Of a stretch of DNA of 64,000 bases, positions 26,125-36,377 are shown in pieces (position 1 is the first letter of the stretch; every line of letters starts with the position of its first letter). The notes below the pieces were generated by a model that had not been told where the DNA came from, made no database searches, and worked only from the letters and a program-made list of their open reading frames with translations. This stretch comes from Rhodoblastus sp963713695 (GTDB lineage Bacteria; Pseudomonadota; Alphaproteobacteria; Rhizobiales; Beijerinckiaceae). The position numbers and the translations under genes were made by a program. The stretch spans positions 62,001 through 126,000 of the forward strand of contig CAVQMU010000006.1 in the NCBI GenBank assembly GCA_963713695.1, written 5' to 3'.

Positions 26125-27650
26125 ATGCGAGCGGTATCAACTGAAGCGCCGGCCCATCGAACTCGTGACGACTTTTCGGCGCAGCGGGTGGAAGGCGTGG
26201 ATTCGATTCGCACGCGCCCGCCTGAGGATTGCAAGCGGCCATCGCAGGACTCGGCACGCGTCGCCTTCAGGCTGCCCGTAACCTATCGGGGAATTCCGCT
26301 ATTTGCTGCCAGCGTCGACATTTTGCTGATCGTCGCATCCGCGGTCGTGGCCGGGACGCTCTATCATTTCACAGTCGCCGCAATGGACGGCGAGTTTTCC
26401 CGCAACATGGCGGCGGCGGTCTTCGTCGCCGTCCTTTGCGTCGCAGCGACATGGACCCGCAAACTCTACGAGCCCTCCCGGCTTCTCCTGTGGGACGACC
26501 AGATCCGCAGTTTGCTGGGAACTTGGTGCGGCTCCTTCCTGCTCATGGCCAGCGGCGTGTTCACCTGGGGCGTCGGCAAGGACCTTTCGCGAGGCACGAT
26601 CCTGTCGTTCTGGGCGATCGGCGGCGCCGCCTTGTTGGCGCACCGCTGGCTTTGGCGGCTCTATTTGCCCGGCGCGCTGGCCAATGGCGCGATCAAGGGA
26701 CGCAATTGCGTGGTCGTCGCATGGGGCGAAGGGGCGGCGACGCCCTATTCCCAGCTTCTGTCGCGGCATGGCTATATTGTCGTCAGGATTTTCGAAATTC
26801 CCGAAGCGGAGGCCTGCAGCGCCGCGGTTATGGCTGCGGTCGTCAGATACGTCCGGGGCCAGGCAAATCGACGATATATTCCTCTCGCCACAAAGCGGGC
26901 GCATCCTCGATGTGGTCAACGCGGCGAAGGCGCTGCGCGCCCTCCCCGTCCCGGTCACCATGATCCCCGATCCGACGCTCGCCGACCTCGTCGCCAATCC
27001 CCGCTATGAACTGGGATCGTCGCTGGCGCTTGAGATCCAGCGACCGCCGCTCAATTTCGGCGAACGCCTCTTGAAGCGGGTTTTCGATGTGGTAGTCGCC
27101 GTGACCATGTTGCTTTTGCTCATACCGCTATTCATCCTGGTGGCAGCGGCGATCGCGCTGGATTCCCGTGGTCCGGTGCTGTTCCGCCAGACGCGGAGCG
27201 GCTTCAACGGCCAGCCATTCAAGATTTTCAAGTTTCGCACTATGACAGTGGCGGAAGACGGGCGACGAAGTCGGACAGGCGAAGCATGGCGATAAACGCG
27301 TTACCCGAGTCGGCGCGGTGCTGCGGAGGACCAGCATCGACGAGCTGCCGCAATTGCTCAATGTGCTGCGCGGGGAAATGTCGATCGTCGGGCCTCGCCC
27401 CCATGTCATCGAGCACGACCGTGAATTCAGCCGAAACGCCAACAATTATGCCTATCGCCATCACGTGAAGACAGGAATGACGGGCTGGGCGCAGGTCAAC
27501 GGCGCCCGCGGCGAAACCGATACGGTGGAAAAGATCCAGCGCCGCATCGAACTCGACCTCTGGTATGTGAAGCACTGGAGCTTGGGACTCGATTTCTTGA
27601 TCCTTCTGCGCACGGTCGCGACGGTGCTCCAAGGCAAAAATGCATATTGA
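26125..27650 (+). pseudogene. Polyprenyl glycosylphosphotransferase (EPS initiating enzyme), two frameshifts
   Basis: Transfers the first sugar-phosphate to undecaprenyl phosphate. The N-terminal half from ATG 26125 has four to five helices (I-L-L-I-V-A-S-A-V-V-A-G onward) and a soluble domain. The frame changes near 26860 and again near 27260. The catalytic domain is otherwise complete: F-G-E-R-L-L-K-R-V-F-D-V-V-V-A, P-V-L-F-R-Q-T-R-S-G, F-K-I-F-K-F-R-T-M, D-E-L-P-Q-L-L-N-V-L-R-G-E-M-S-I-V-G-P-R-P-H, G-W-A-Q-V-N-G-A-R-G, then D-L-W-Y-V-K-H-W-S-L. Joined length of about 508 fits the WcaJ/GumD family. Without this enzyme the island would make nothing, so base-call error is favoured over decay. 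Confidence 0.9.
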
Positions 27651-27755
27651 ACGTCGGGCCAGCAAAACTCCTAGAGTTTCCCGCATCTGCAAAACAGAAA
27701 CAATTCAAAGCAAGTTTTGTCCTGCAATAGATACATACGTTGCGCGAGCCTGAAA

Positions 27756-28868
27756 ATGCAGGAACAATTCGTGTCAAGCAACGCAAACTCAAATGACAAG
27801 CAATTCGTTGGCTTGGAAATCGGAAGATTTTTTTGCGCGCTTTCCATTCTGTTTTGGCACTACCCACATTTCTTCTTCTACGGCGCATGGTCGGCCGACA
27901 CTTTCTCCCCCTCTGATAAGGAGGTTCTGCCGCTTTACAAGCTATTTGGCTTTTTATACAGAAATGGCCACTATGCGGTTCCCGTATTCTGGATGTTCTC
28001 GGGATTTATTTTTACCTGGAAATATGCGGATTCAATCAGACACTCGATTGTTACGGCGCGCCAATTTTTCATATTACGGTTTTCACGCCTTTATCCGTTG
28101 CACATCGCAACACTTCTTATTGTTACGTCCCTCCAGTTTTTTTATATGAAAAGCCACGGAGCGGCTTTCATATATCCAAACAACGACGCCCCACGCTTCC
28201 TGGAGAATATCTTTTTCGTATCGGGGCTACTCAACGCAATACCGCCGAGCTTCAACGGCCCATCCTGGAGCGTGTCAGTCGAGATTTTTGTTTACGCCAT
28301 TTTTTTTATCCTGGCGCAGCATCGACAAATGTCAGCGGCGACATGTATTTTGATTGCAAGCGCCGCAAAAGTCCTATCCTACGCCATCGATGAAAATATA
28401 TTGCAATGCCTAGAGTATTTCTATATTGGCGGGTCGATGCAATTTTTATCGCATTATCTACCGAAACGTCATGAGAAATTAGCTTTTTCCATCGCCGCGG
28501 CGGCGCTTGCGGTTTCGCTGACATCTGAATTCAAAATTGGCTCCATAGTCGGTTTTAGCGTGAGCATGCTGGCATTTTTCTACCTTCTCGGAAAAATTGC
28601 GCCATCCGCACTTCATCGCCTCGGCAAACTCGGCGACCTGACTTACGCTTCGTACCTCATCCATTTTCCAATACAGATTGGGATGGTTCTCATAATCGAC
28701 TTTCTCGGCGTCAGCCGAGAATTTTTTCTGTCTCCGGTGGCGCTATCGTTATTTGTTCTTGTGACGCTTGGCTTTTCGTGGGGCTTCTTTCAAGCTTATG
28801 AAATTCCGGCGCAATCCGCAATTCGCAAGCGTTTTCTTGGCCGCAAGGAAAGTCTCGCTGTGCCTTAG
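27756..28868 (+). CDS. Acyltransferase-3 family membrane protein
   Basis: 370 residues, about ten helices. G-L-E-I-G-R-F-F-C-A-L-S-I-L-F-W-H-Y with the conserved Arg and His, F-W-M-F-S-G-F-I-F-T, R-F-S-R-L-Y-P-L-H and N-G-P-S-W-S-V-S-V-E-I-F are the usual family elements. It probably O-acylates the EPS lipid-linked unit. ATG 27756 is the second start codon of the frame and puts the conserved helix at the usual distance. It is AT-richer than the flanking chromosome. It follows the initiating transferase by 105 bases on the same strand. Confidence 0.85.
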   Translation: MQEQFVSSNANSNDKQFVGLEIGRFFCALSILFWHYPHFFFYGAWSADTFSPSDKEVLPLYKLFGFLYRNGHYAVPVFWMFSGFIFTWKYADSIRHSIVTARQFFILRFSRLYPLHIATLLIVTSLQFFYMKSHGAAFIYPNNDAPRFLENIFFVSGLLNAIPPSFNGPSWSVSVEIFVYAIFFILAQHRQMSAATCILIASAAKVLSYAIDENILQCLEYFYIGGSMQFLSHYLPKRHEKLAFSIAAAALAVSLTSEFKIGSIVGFSVSMLAFFYLLGKIAPSALHRLGKLGDLTYASYLIHFPIQIGMVLIIDFLGVSREFFLSPVALSLFVLVTLGFSWGFFQAYEIPAQSAIRKRFLGRKESLAVP

Positions 28869-28982
28869 CAGTCAACATCTGCGCCCCAGCGTGACGAGCA
28901 TGTGGACTCAATGATATTTTTGCAGCATGTGGATGGTGATGGTCTTGGTTCGACGACGAAAATGCGACCTTTGGGATAGGCG

Positions 28983-30437
28983 ATGACAAACCGGCCGCTA
29001 AAAAGAAATTTCCTGATCAATATGAGCGGGCCCCTGGTGCGAATTGCGGTCGCGCTCGTCATCGTTCCGATTTATCTGCACGCGGTCGGCGCGGCGCGCT
29101 ATGGCGTGATCTCCATTCTTTGGGCTCTGGTCGGCTACACCGGATTTCTCGACCTCGGCCTGTCGAGGGCGTTGGCAAATGCGCTGGCGAAAATGCGCGC
29201 GGCACCGCAAGCGGAGCGAGCCCGCGTCATGACGACGACCCTCGTCGTCAATCTGCTCCTTGGGCTGTTCGGAGGCGGTGCAATATTTTTGGCCACTGAC
29301 TGGCTTCTGACGCATTATATCTCTGCGCCGCTGGAATTGAGGCCGGAAATTGTGCGAGCGCTCCCTTGGGTCGCCGCCATGATACCGGCGACCTTGGCCT
29401 CCGGCGTCTGCATCGGCGCGCTGGAATCGCGCGAAAGGTTTGCAGCGGCCAATGTTCTCCAAATTCTGAGCACGACTTTAGGGCAAGTCGCGCCTGCGGT
29501 CCTAGCACTGACGATTAGCCCCTCGCTTGTCGTCATCGTCCCCGGCATCGCCTGCGCCGGGATTGCCGGGTCGCTCGCCGCCTTCGCGCTCGCCTACCGC
29601 CAGGAAGGCCCGTTGCGGCTCGGTGATTTCGATCGGCGGCAAGCCGCCAATCTGTTGAGCTACGGCAGTTGGGTCACCATATCGAGCATTATTAGTCCGA
29701 TATTGACCTCAGTTGACCAGATGTTGATCGGCGCTCAATTGGGCGTGACGGCAGTGGCCTATTACGCGGTCGCGATGACATTGGTCCTGCGCAGCCAAAT
29801 TATTCCGGCGGCGCTGGCGCGCACCCTTTTTCCAAGGCTTTCCACGCACGGGCCGAGCGAGGCCAACGCCCTGGCGACCCGCGCGATGGAGTTGTTGGCG
29901 TGGGCCTATGCGGCCATCTGCGCTCCGGCGATTGTGCTTTCCCCCATTTTTTTCAAATATTGGATTGGAGCCGATTTCGCCCAAAATTCTGCGCCAGTCG
30001 CCGAATTGTTGTTTCTTGGGGCCTGGATCAACGGGCTCGCCTTTATTCCATATAACCTTTTGCAGGGCCAGGGGCGGCCAGATATAACCGGGACAATTCA
30101 CGCGGTAGAAATCATTCCATTTCTTGGCATATTGTGGCTGTTGACGAAGCGTTTCGGCATCGAAGGCGCCGCCATCGCTTGGAGCGTCAGGGTTCTTGTC
30201 GACGCGTTCGCGCTGTGGTGGGTGGCCCGCCTGCCGCTTGCATGCGCATTCCGAATTTTTCCTGCGGCTCTCGCTCTCGTGGTCTCAATTGTCATCGCGC
30301 GCGCGATCGAATCCAATCTTATACTCTCGATAGCAGCAGCTGCAGCGATGGGACTGATATCGACGGCGTTGGCCATTTTTTTCTCGGCCGACCTTCGGCG
30401 GGGAATGCAGTTTGGCGTGAGTTGGCTACGCGCGTGA
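28983..30437 (+). CDS. Wzx-type polysaccharide flippase
   Basis: 484 residues with 12-14 helices of the MATE/oligosaccharide flippase fold. K-R-N-F-L-I-N-M-S-G opens helix 1, Y-L-H-A-V-G-A-A-R-Y-G-V-I-S and F-L-D-L-G-L-S-R-A-L-A are the typical N-terminal loop, and T-S-V-D-Q-M-L-I-G follows helix 7. It would move lipid-linked repeat units across the inner membrane for the polymerase at 33558. ATG 28983 has a gggatagg site. Confidence 0.87.
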   Translation: MTNRPLKRNFLINMSGPLVRIAVALVIVPIYLHAVGAARYGVISILWALVGYTGFLDLGLSRALANALAKMRAAPQAERARVMTTTLVVNLLLGLFGGGAIFLATDWLLTHYISAPLELRPEIVRALPWVAAMIPATLASGVCIGALESRERFAAANVLQILSTTLGQVAPAVLALTISPSLVVIVPGIACAGIAGSLAAFALAYRQEGPLRLGDFDRRQAANLLSYGSWVTISSIISPILTSVDQMLIGAQLGVTAVAYYAVAMTLVLRSQIIPAALARTLFPRLSTHGPSEANALATRAMELLAWAYAAICAPAIVLSPIFFKYWIGADFAQNSAPVAELLFLGAWINGLAFIPYNLLQGQGRPDITGTIHAVEIIPFLGILWLLTKRFGIEGAAIAWSVRVLVDAFALWWVARLPLACAFRIFPAALALVVSIVIARAIESNLILSIAAAAAMGLISTALAIFFSADLRRGMQFGVSWLRA

Positions 30438-30481
30438 CGCGACCAGACGGAGAAAACGCGGTCATCTGGAGCTATCTGTAA

Positions 30482-31528
30482 ATGACGTACCCCAATTCCA
30501 TTTCCGTCGCGATGGCCACGTATAACGGCGAGAAATACCTGCAATCTCAGTTGTCGAGCCTTTCCAGACAAACGACGCCACCATTAGAGTTGGTCGTCTG
30601 CGATGATCTCTCCTCGGACAGCACGTTAGAGATACTCAAAATTTTCGCGAAATCTGCGCCGTTTCCGGTGCGCATTGAAGTCAATGAGATCCGTCTAGGT
30701 TATGCCGGCAATTTCATGAAAGCGTCGAGCCTGTGCAACGGCGATTTCATCGCTTATTGCGACCAGGACGATATTTGGCTCGAGAACAAGCTTTCTGTCA
30801 TCACAAAATATATCAAGGACACTGGACGCAGGTTTTTCCACCATGGATATCGCCTCATCGACGCCGATGGTAATATAATTTCTCACGACATTAATTACGA
30901 CTGGCTTCGCAATGATGTCCATTGGGGCTGCAGCCTGGGTCTAACGCAGGTGTTCTCGAGAGAATATCTTAAATTCTGGCATGGCTGGAAATACTCGATT
31001 GATCATACCGCGCCTTCACGACAGATGAGCCACGATCAATGGACATATTTTTTGGCGACACTCTTCGATGACACCCAAAACATCCCGGACGTGCTGCTGC
31101 TTTACCGGCAGCACGGAAACAATCTGTACGGATATAAGTCTGGATCTGGAAATTTTGACGTCATTGGCAACATCCGCAATTCCGCCAATCGACTCGCAGG
31201 CCGGCGATCAGCTTTCGACCAAAAGCGCGATTATTTGAGGAACATGATGCTGGATCGGTTGGCGGGTTGTGATGCACGAATACGTGTCGCAAACGAATTC
31301 ACCAACGATACGTTTCTATCCAAGCGAAAGGAGATGCTAGAGTCATTGGAACGTTATCGTTATTATTCACATTACCTCAAAACACGCCTCGATCTTTTTC
31401 AAGCAGGCCCCACGCTTATGAAGTTAAATAAACTACTTGCCATACACATGAAAGGGCTTTACTGTAAGTTTGGTTTGCGCGGATTAAAGGACAGCATACT
31501 CGACATGATATACGGAGTATTTGCTTAA
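30482..31528 (+). CDS. Family 2 glycosyltransferase
   Basis: 348 residues. GT-A fold: S-V-A-M-A-T-Y-N-G-E-K-Y-L at residues 8-20, V-V-C-D-D-L-S-S-D-S-T, then the DXD-containing I-A-Y-C-D-Q-D-D-I-W-L at about residue 93. The same order is found in rhamnosyl- and galactosyltransferases of polysaccharide clusters. The C-terminal third is helical and basic. It starts 44 bases after the flippase stop. Donor sugar cannot be inferred. Confidence 0.87.
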   Translation: MTYPNSISVAMATYNGEKYLQSQLSSLSRQTTPPLELVVCDDLSSDSTLEILKIFAKSAPFPVRIEVNEIRLGYAGNFMKASSLCNGDFIAYCDQDDIWLENKLSVITKYIKDTGRRFFHHGYRLIDADGNIISHDINYDWLRNDVHWGCSLGLTQVFSREYLKFWHGWKYSIDHTAPSRQMSHDQWTYFLATLFDDTQNIPDVLLLYRQHGNNLYGYKSGSGNFDVIGNIRNSANRLAGRRSAFDQKRDYLRNMMLDRLAGCDARIRVANEFTNDTFLSKRKEMLESLERYRYYSHYLKTRLDLFQAGPTLMKLNKLLAIHMKGLYCKFGLRGLKDSILDMIYGVFA

Positions 31529-31600
31529 CAGTTCAGATTGCTTTCCACTCGAACACACTTGTATTGCTACATTTTATATTGAACGATCCTTCAGCGCTTT

Positions 31601-32575
31601 TTAATTCAAAAAATATTCCGTTTCGCAGATGGAATTCCCGGTTTTAAGCCGCCTGTAGATCTGCTCTGCGCGAACCTTCCAAGAATGCCTGGAAATGACG
31701 AACTCACGCACTTCGGAAAAGAATTCTTCGTCCCGCCCAGACTCGCGATCAGAGTCGAGCTTGACCTCCAGATCGGAACCGTCGGGCGAGACACTCAAGA
31801 TCGCGCCCATCGGCAGCATTCGTTCATATTCCCCGCTGCGCGGCAGGACGCCAAGAAGTTTGGCGCCGGCCGAGAGGCCTTCAAGGTAGCGCATGACCAG
31901 CGGACTTACCCCGTTGGTCCGGTCGAACTGGTCGAGATCGGGAGGCGTCACCACAAAATATTTCGCCGAACCGACTATGTGGCCAAGTTCAATCGGCGAC
32001 ACAATTTCGCCATCTGACGAAAATCGATAAACCAAACCGCGCCTTGCACAATATTCCTGAATTTTCTCATGCAAAGGTTCGTATCTCCGCCCCATCCAAT
32101 AAGCGAATATTGGCCGCGCATCATCATAAGGAGCGAAGACCTGATCGTCGACGCCGAAGGGCATCCATTCGAACCGCCCTTTAGGAAAACGACGCCGGAT
32201 CATTTCGAGCGATTGGGAATAGGGCAGAAAGCAGGGGTCCAGGCGCTGAATCATGGCCAGCGCCCCGATCTTGTTCAGCGCTTTGGGCCATGGATCGACA
32301 CTGAAAGCCGCCCGATGAACAAATCCCCTGATTGAACTTAGCAGATGAATTGAAGGCTCCGGCCTAGCGCTGGATTGCATCCAAAACAATGAATCGCACG
32401 CAAACGTGTCGCTAATCGATTCTCTCAGCTCAGCACGGCGACCTGACCGCAATGCAGGCGGCACAATCAGCCTCGCTCCAGGCATGGCGGCGAGGGGGCT
32501 TTGCAGCGGGGGCCCCAGGGTTGTCCAGTTGATCCATGGGTTCAGTTTGGAGTTGGAAAAAACACCAAGCTTCAT
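31601..32575 (-). CDS. Glycosyltransferase (GT-B-like)
   Basis: 324 residues from ATG 32575. L-L-S-S-I-R-G-F-V-H-R lies in the N-domain. P-F-G-V-D-D-Q-V-F-A-P opens the nucleotide-binding half, and G-V-S-P-L-V-M-R-Y-L-E-G-L-S-A-G-A-K-L-L-G is the E-containing donor loop of GT4-like enzymes. The only gene in this part read on the minus strand. The frame remains open 75 codons upstream with several Cys; since ATG 32575 lacks a good ribosome site, a longer N-terminus cannot be excluded. Confidence 0.7.
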   Translation of the reverse strand: MKLGVFSNSKLNPWINWTTLGPPLQSPLAAMPGARLIVPPALRSGRRAELRESISDTFACDSLFWMQSSARPEPSIHLLSSIRGFVHRAAFSVDPWPKALNKIGALAMIQRLDPCFLPYSQSLEMIRRRFPKGRFEWMPFGVDDQVFAPYDDARPIFAYWMGRRYEPLHEKIQEYCARRGLVYRFSSDGEIVSPIELGHIVGSAKYFVVTPPDLDQFDRTNGVSPLVMRYLEGLSAGAKLLGVLPRSGEYERMLPMGAILSVSPDGSDLEVKLDSDRESGRDEEFFSEVREFVISRHSWKVRAEQIYRRLKTGNSICETEYFLN

Positions 32576-32876
32576 AGTTTTCGTAAACCCCGCGCCGCAA
32601 CATCGACAGCCTTGCTTAACGAAGCCCTTTCGTTGTGGCAACGCCAGAAATTTCTTTGGGGGGAGCCCAGGCTCCGATCCTGATCTGTCTGTGTCGCCCT
32701 TCCCCGCAGAATCCCATGACTGATAGCACGCCACGCAATTGAATGTATCCCGACGTTCCTCGTTCCTGAGCAACCTATCCCTTCTTGCGGCGATAATCAT
32801 TCTTTGCCTTCCGCTTTTTGGTTGCCTATTTTTTGTTGACGTTTAAAAACGCGTTGAGCCGTAGAGTTTCGAGAGA

Positions 32877-33389
32877 ATGAAACCCGAAAAGATCAAAGCT
32901 TCCCCGAGAGGATTGACGCGCCAAAGCGCGCTGGCGGTTCGCACTGGACTGATGGGTTTGCGGGTGTGGATCTTGCGCAAACTCCTAGGCATGGACATAG
33001 GCAACAACACTTCTATTTCGCTGCGCGCCAATCTCGATATAACGAACCCCCGCGGGATTCACATCGGCGACGGCACCTTGGTTGCCTTTAACGCGGTTGT
33101 TTTCGCTCACGACCTATCGCGTCATTTTCACACGCACACTTATATCGGGCGCAATTGCTTCATCGGCGCGCATTCGATCATAATGCCAGGGGTCAAGATA
33201 GGCGATCAATGCATCGTAGGGGCTGGCGCCGTCGTGACAAAAGATGTTCCGTCGGGAAGCATCGTCGGCGGAAACCCCGCGAGGGTTTTACGGTCGGGAA
33301 TCGAAACAATGCGAGGGGGAATACTTGTCGAAGCCTATAAGGAGGCGCTTAGGTTGATCTCCGAAGACCATCCGGAAAGCGCGGTCTGA
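32877..33389 (+). CDS. Hexapeptide-repeat (LbH) acetyltransferase
   Basis: 170 residues. Left-handed beta-helix hexapeptides run from about residue 45 (I-T-N-P-R-G-I-H-I-G-D-G-T-L-V) to V-P-S-G-S-I-V-G-G-N-P-A-R-V-L, the end motif of the WcaF/NodL/maltose acetyltransferase group. The His in A-H-D-L-S-R-H is at the catalytic position. It uses acetyl-CoA to O-acetylate sugars in the cytoplasm. ATG 32877 follows gagag. Confidence 0.87.
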   Translation: MKPEKIKASPRGLTRQSALAVRTGLMGLRVWILRKLLGMDIGNNTSISLRANLDITNPRGIHIGDGTLVAFNAVVFAHDLSRHFHTHTYIGRNCFIGAHSIIMPGVKIGDQCIVGAGAVVTKDVPSGSIVGGNPARVLRSGIETMRGGILVEAYKEALRLISEDHPESAV

Positions 33390-33557
33390 ATTAGAGATCA
33401 AAAGCAGCGGATCTAATAGGCGGACGGGACGGAACAGGTCCCCTCGGCGGATGCGCGCTTCGGCAAGAGCGGTCGCCTGCTCGGTGAACGGGAGATCGCG
33501 GCGTGGGCGTCTGATCAGCCCACCGTATTTTTGTTTCCAAGAGGCAGGGTGGAGTTA

Positions 33558-35177
33558 ATGCACTTAGCATCGCTGAAGCTGCATATATCGAACAAAATGC
33601 GGTCGCCTCTCTTCATTGCGACGATCCGGAGCGTTTTTTTCGAATTTTCGCGCCACTGGAAAACGCCTGGTTTCATTGCGCGAACATTCCGGTTCCTTAT
33701 CTGGACTATTGTGGCAATGACACACGCCTTTCTCGTCGGCGGTCTAACCGTTATCGCGCCACCCATGTTTTCGATTTCGCTCGTTGCTGTCATTGTACCG
33801 ATCTTGATATGGGCGCTTCCAAACTTACCAACCTACCCGCATAAACTACTTAAACGCACATTTTACTTGACAATTGCGGCAATGTTAACGGTTCCGACCT
33901 ACTACATGATCCAGGTCTCCGGCCTACCGTGGTTATCAATCCGGCGGTTTTTCGTTGCTGCCTTGGTATTACTTACGCTTTACTCCGTGTCGATTTCAGA
34001 AAGCGTTCGCGGCGACATCATCGATGCCATGCGGAAACAGCTGCCGCTTAGCATATGTATTATTGGATATTTATGCATGGCACTAATATCTATACTTTTT
34101 TCGAGCGAACCGTCGCTATCGATAACTCAATTTTCTGATTTGTGTTTGAACTGGTATTTGCCGTTTTTTGCCTGCTTAATCGTTATTCGTTCCGAAGAAG
34201 ATGCGAGGGTCCTTTATCGGACAATTGCAGTATTTTCGCTATTTGTCGCGGCGATCGGCATGCTCGACTTCGTCACCGAACGAATTTCGACTTTGACGAT
34301 TATTCCCCCGGGAATGCTGTCGTCGATGATGGCGGCCAACCCGACGTTCGCCGTGATGGTCAACGCCAATCCTTATCGAAACGGCCTTTATCGCGCCATA
34401 TCAATCTTCAACGAACCCTTGTCGTTCGGCGAGTTCGCGGCCATGGCCGCGCCGATCGGCGGCTATTTCATCTTGCATGGTCGCAAGACAAGCGAGCGCA
34501 TGCTCGGCGCATCGGTGCTCATCGGAGCGATGCTGAGCCTTTTCGTCAGCGGATCTCGAGGCGGAAGCGTTGCCTTTCTGGTGTCCATGCCATTGTTGCT
34601 GGGCTTGTGGGTCACTCGATACGTCGTCTCTCACCCGCGGAGCATTTTGGCGCCGACCTTGGCGCTTGTTTCAGCAATGGGCGTCGCTATGTTTCTCGGC
34701 CTCGTTTTCCTTTGGCAGCGGCTCTATAACATTGTCTTTGGCGGAGGCGACAGCGCCGGAAGCGACAGTTCCCGGAGCGAACAATGGGCTATGGGATTGC
34801 CGCATTTTTATAAGAATCCGATCTTCGGCTACGGTCTCGGCGAGGGAGGAAATGTGGTTGGTTGGCACAGCGGCGGGGGCTTTCTTAGCATCGACAGCTT
34901 TGCGCTCAACCTGCTGATAGAGACCGGTGCGCCAGGGCTGATCTTTTATTCCGGCATGATCATAATAGCGATGTTTATCGCGATCAGAATTTATTTGACC
35001 GATAAGGATCCCGGCGCCGAGATCGGCGCGCCAATCGCCAGTTCGATTCTGGCTTACGGCATTTATCGCCTTGTTTTATCCGAACACGAAAATCAGACGC
35101 TGTTTTACGCCTTTCTGGCCTTGTCCTTTATCGTAGCTAACGCCTCCTCCGCGAAGAGGCTGTCCAAAATGCGGTAG
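33558..35177 (+). CDS. O-antigen ligase/Wzy-type polymerase
   Basis: 539 residues from ATG 33558 (ggag site). About 12 helices. A large extracytoplasmic loop with A-N-P-T-F-A-V-M-V-N-A-N-P-Y-R and N-E-P-L-S-F-G-E-F lies before F-V-S-G-S-R-G-G-S-V-A-F, the Wzy_C core motif. R-S-E-Q-W-A-M-G-L and G-Y-G-L-G-E-G follow. It would polymerise flipped repeat units. The frame stays open upstream to 33420, but that part does not look like a polymerase N-terminus. Confidence 0.82.
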   Translation: MHLASLKLHISNKMRSPLFIATIRSVFFEFSRHWKTPGFIARTFRFLIWTIVAMTHAFLVGGLTVIAPPMFSISLVAVIVPILIWALPNLPTYPHKLLKRTFYLTIAAMLTVPTYYMIQVSGLPWLSIRRFFVAALVLLTLYSVSISESVRGDIIDAMRKQLPLSICIIGYLCMALISILFSSEPSLSITQFSDLCLNWYLPFFACLIVIRSEEDARVLYRTIAVFSLFVAAIGMLDFVTERISTLTIIPPGMLSSMMAANPTFAVMVNANPYRNGLYRAISIFNEPLSFGEFAAMAAPIGGYFILHGRKTSERMLGASVLIGAMLSLFVSGSRGGSVAFLVSMPLLLGLWVTRYVVSHPRSILAPTLALVSAMGVAMFLGLVFLWQRLYNIVFGGGDSAGSDSSRSEQWAMGLPHFYKNPIFGYGLGEGGNVVGWHSGGGFLSIDSFALNLLIETGAPGLIFYSGMIIIAMFIAIRIYLTDKDPGAEIGAPIASSILAYGIYRLVLSEHENQTLFYAFLALSFIVANASSAKRLSKMR

Positions 35178-35420
35178 GAGGCCTTTCCATTCCTCTCGGC
35201 CTTACAATTAATAACCCTTTGGATCGGAATGGGGGACGCTGTGATGATCGCATCGTCGGCCATCTTCACGCCAATATAGTCCGCTTCATCGAATCCCCGC
35301 CTTGCCCTCAATGGCTTGATTACGTAAATTCTTACCAACACTCACCCCGTTCTCCGCGAGACAATCGCTGCGCGCGAACGATGGCAGACCGCAACAACCG
35401 CGACGCAGGGACGATGGCGC

Positions 35421-36347
35421 ATGAATTTGGACGATGTTACGGTCGTAACCCGGACACGCAACCGTCCCTTGCTGCTTGGACGAGCCATCGAGAGTATCCT
35501 CGGCCAAACCCATAGCAAGTGGAAACACGTTATCGTCAACGACTGCGGCGATCGCGCCAAATTGGATGACGTTGTTAGCAAATACTCGACACGGTACGAC
35601 GGACGACTTACGATTCTCGATAATACTCAACCCTCTACCGCGGCAGAATCGCTTAATAAGGGCATGCGGGCGGCAAATACGACTTATGTCATAACTCATG
35701 ACGATGATGATAGTTGGAACGGCGAATTCCTAGCCCGCTCAATCGCACAGCTAGGCCGCTATAAGGCGCTGGTTCCGAATACCCGCGGAATCATATGCCA
35801 CGCTAAAGTCATAAAAGAGGTTATTTCCGACAACACGGTTGTCGAACAATATCGCTTTTCACTCAACGGATGGGTAAAGACAGTTGGCATTGTTCAGCTC
35901 TGCGCAACAAATTTCATTCCGCCGATATCATTTTTGTTTGAAAGGGACGTTTTCAATGAACTCGGATATTTTCGTGACTTCAAATATGCAGAAGATTGGG
36001 ATTTTTACCTCCGCTTTGTGAGCAAATATGAAATCGCGGTACTCCCCGAACATCTTGCGAATTATCATATTCGACCACGAGCAGAGAATATCTATGGCAA
36101 TACCGCCGCCATCGGACGGGATCAACATTTCTTTATCGTGACCGCCCTGAGAAACGAACTCATTCGGCAAGATTTGACGTCCGGTCGGTTTGGACTGGGC
36201 GGGATTGTCGCCCTCGCAGTCCGCCCACCGATTTCCGGTAATCTGAAACACCGATTTTGGGGCCTATGGCGCGAAACCGAGGCAAAGTGGAATGTTAGGC
36301 GGGTCCTAAACAAATTGGAATCGTTTGTCTTGCCGCACAAAAATTGA
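35421..36347 (+). CDS. Family 2 glycosyltransferase
   Basis: 308 residues. V-T-V-V-T-R-T-R-N-R-P-L-L-L-G-R-A (6-22), H-V-I-V-N-D-C-G-D-R, and a five-acid DXD stretch I-T-H-D-D-D-D-S-W at about residue 92. Y-A-E-D-W-D-F-Y-L-R-F near residue 190 is the ED-W-D catalytic acid site typical of GT2. AT-rich codon use like its neighbours. Convergent with the beta-helix gene. Confidence 0.87.
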   Translation: MNLDDVTVVTRTRNRPLLLGRAIESILGQTHSKWKHVIVNDCGDRAKLDDVVSKYSTRYDGRLTILDNTQPSTAAESLNKGMRAANTTYVITHDDDDSWNGEFLARSIAQLGRYKALVPNTRGIICHAKVIKEVISDNTVVEQYRFSLNGWVKTVGIVQLCATNFIPPISFLFERDVFNELGYFRDFKYAEDWDFYLRFVSKYEIAVLPEHLANYHIRPRAENIYGNTAAIGRDQHFFIVTALRNELIRQDLTSGRFGLGGIVALAVRPPISGNLKHRFWGLWRETEAKWNVRRVLNKLESFVLPHKN

Positions 36348-36377
36348 AGGTTGCGTCGGAATGAATTTCGCGCGAAC

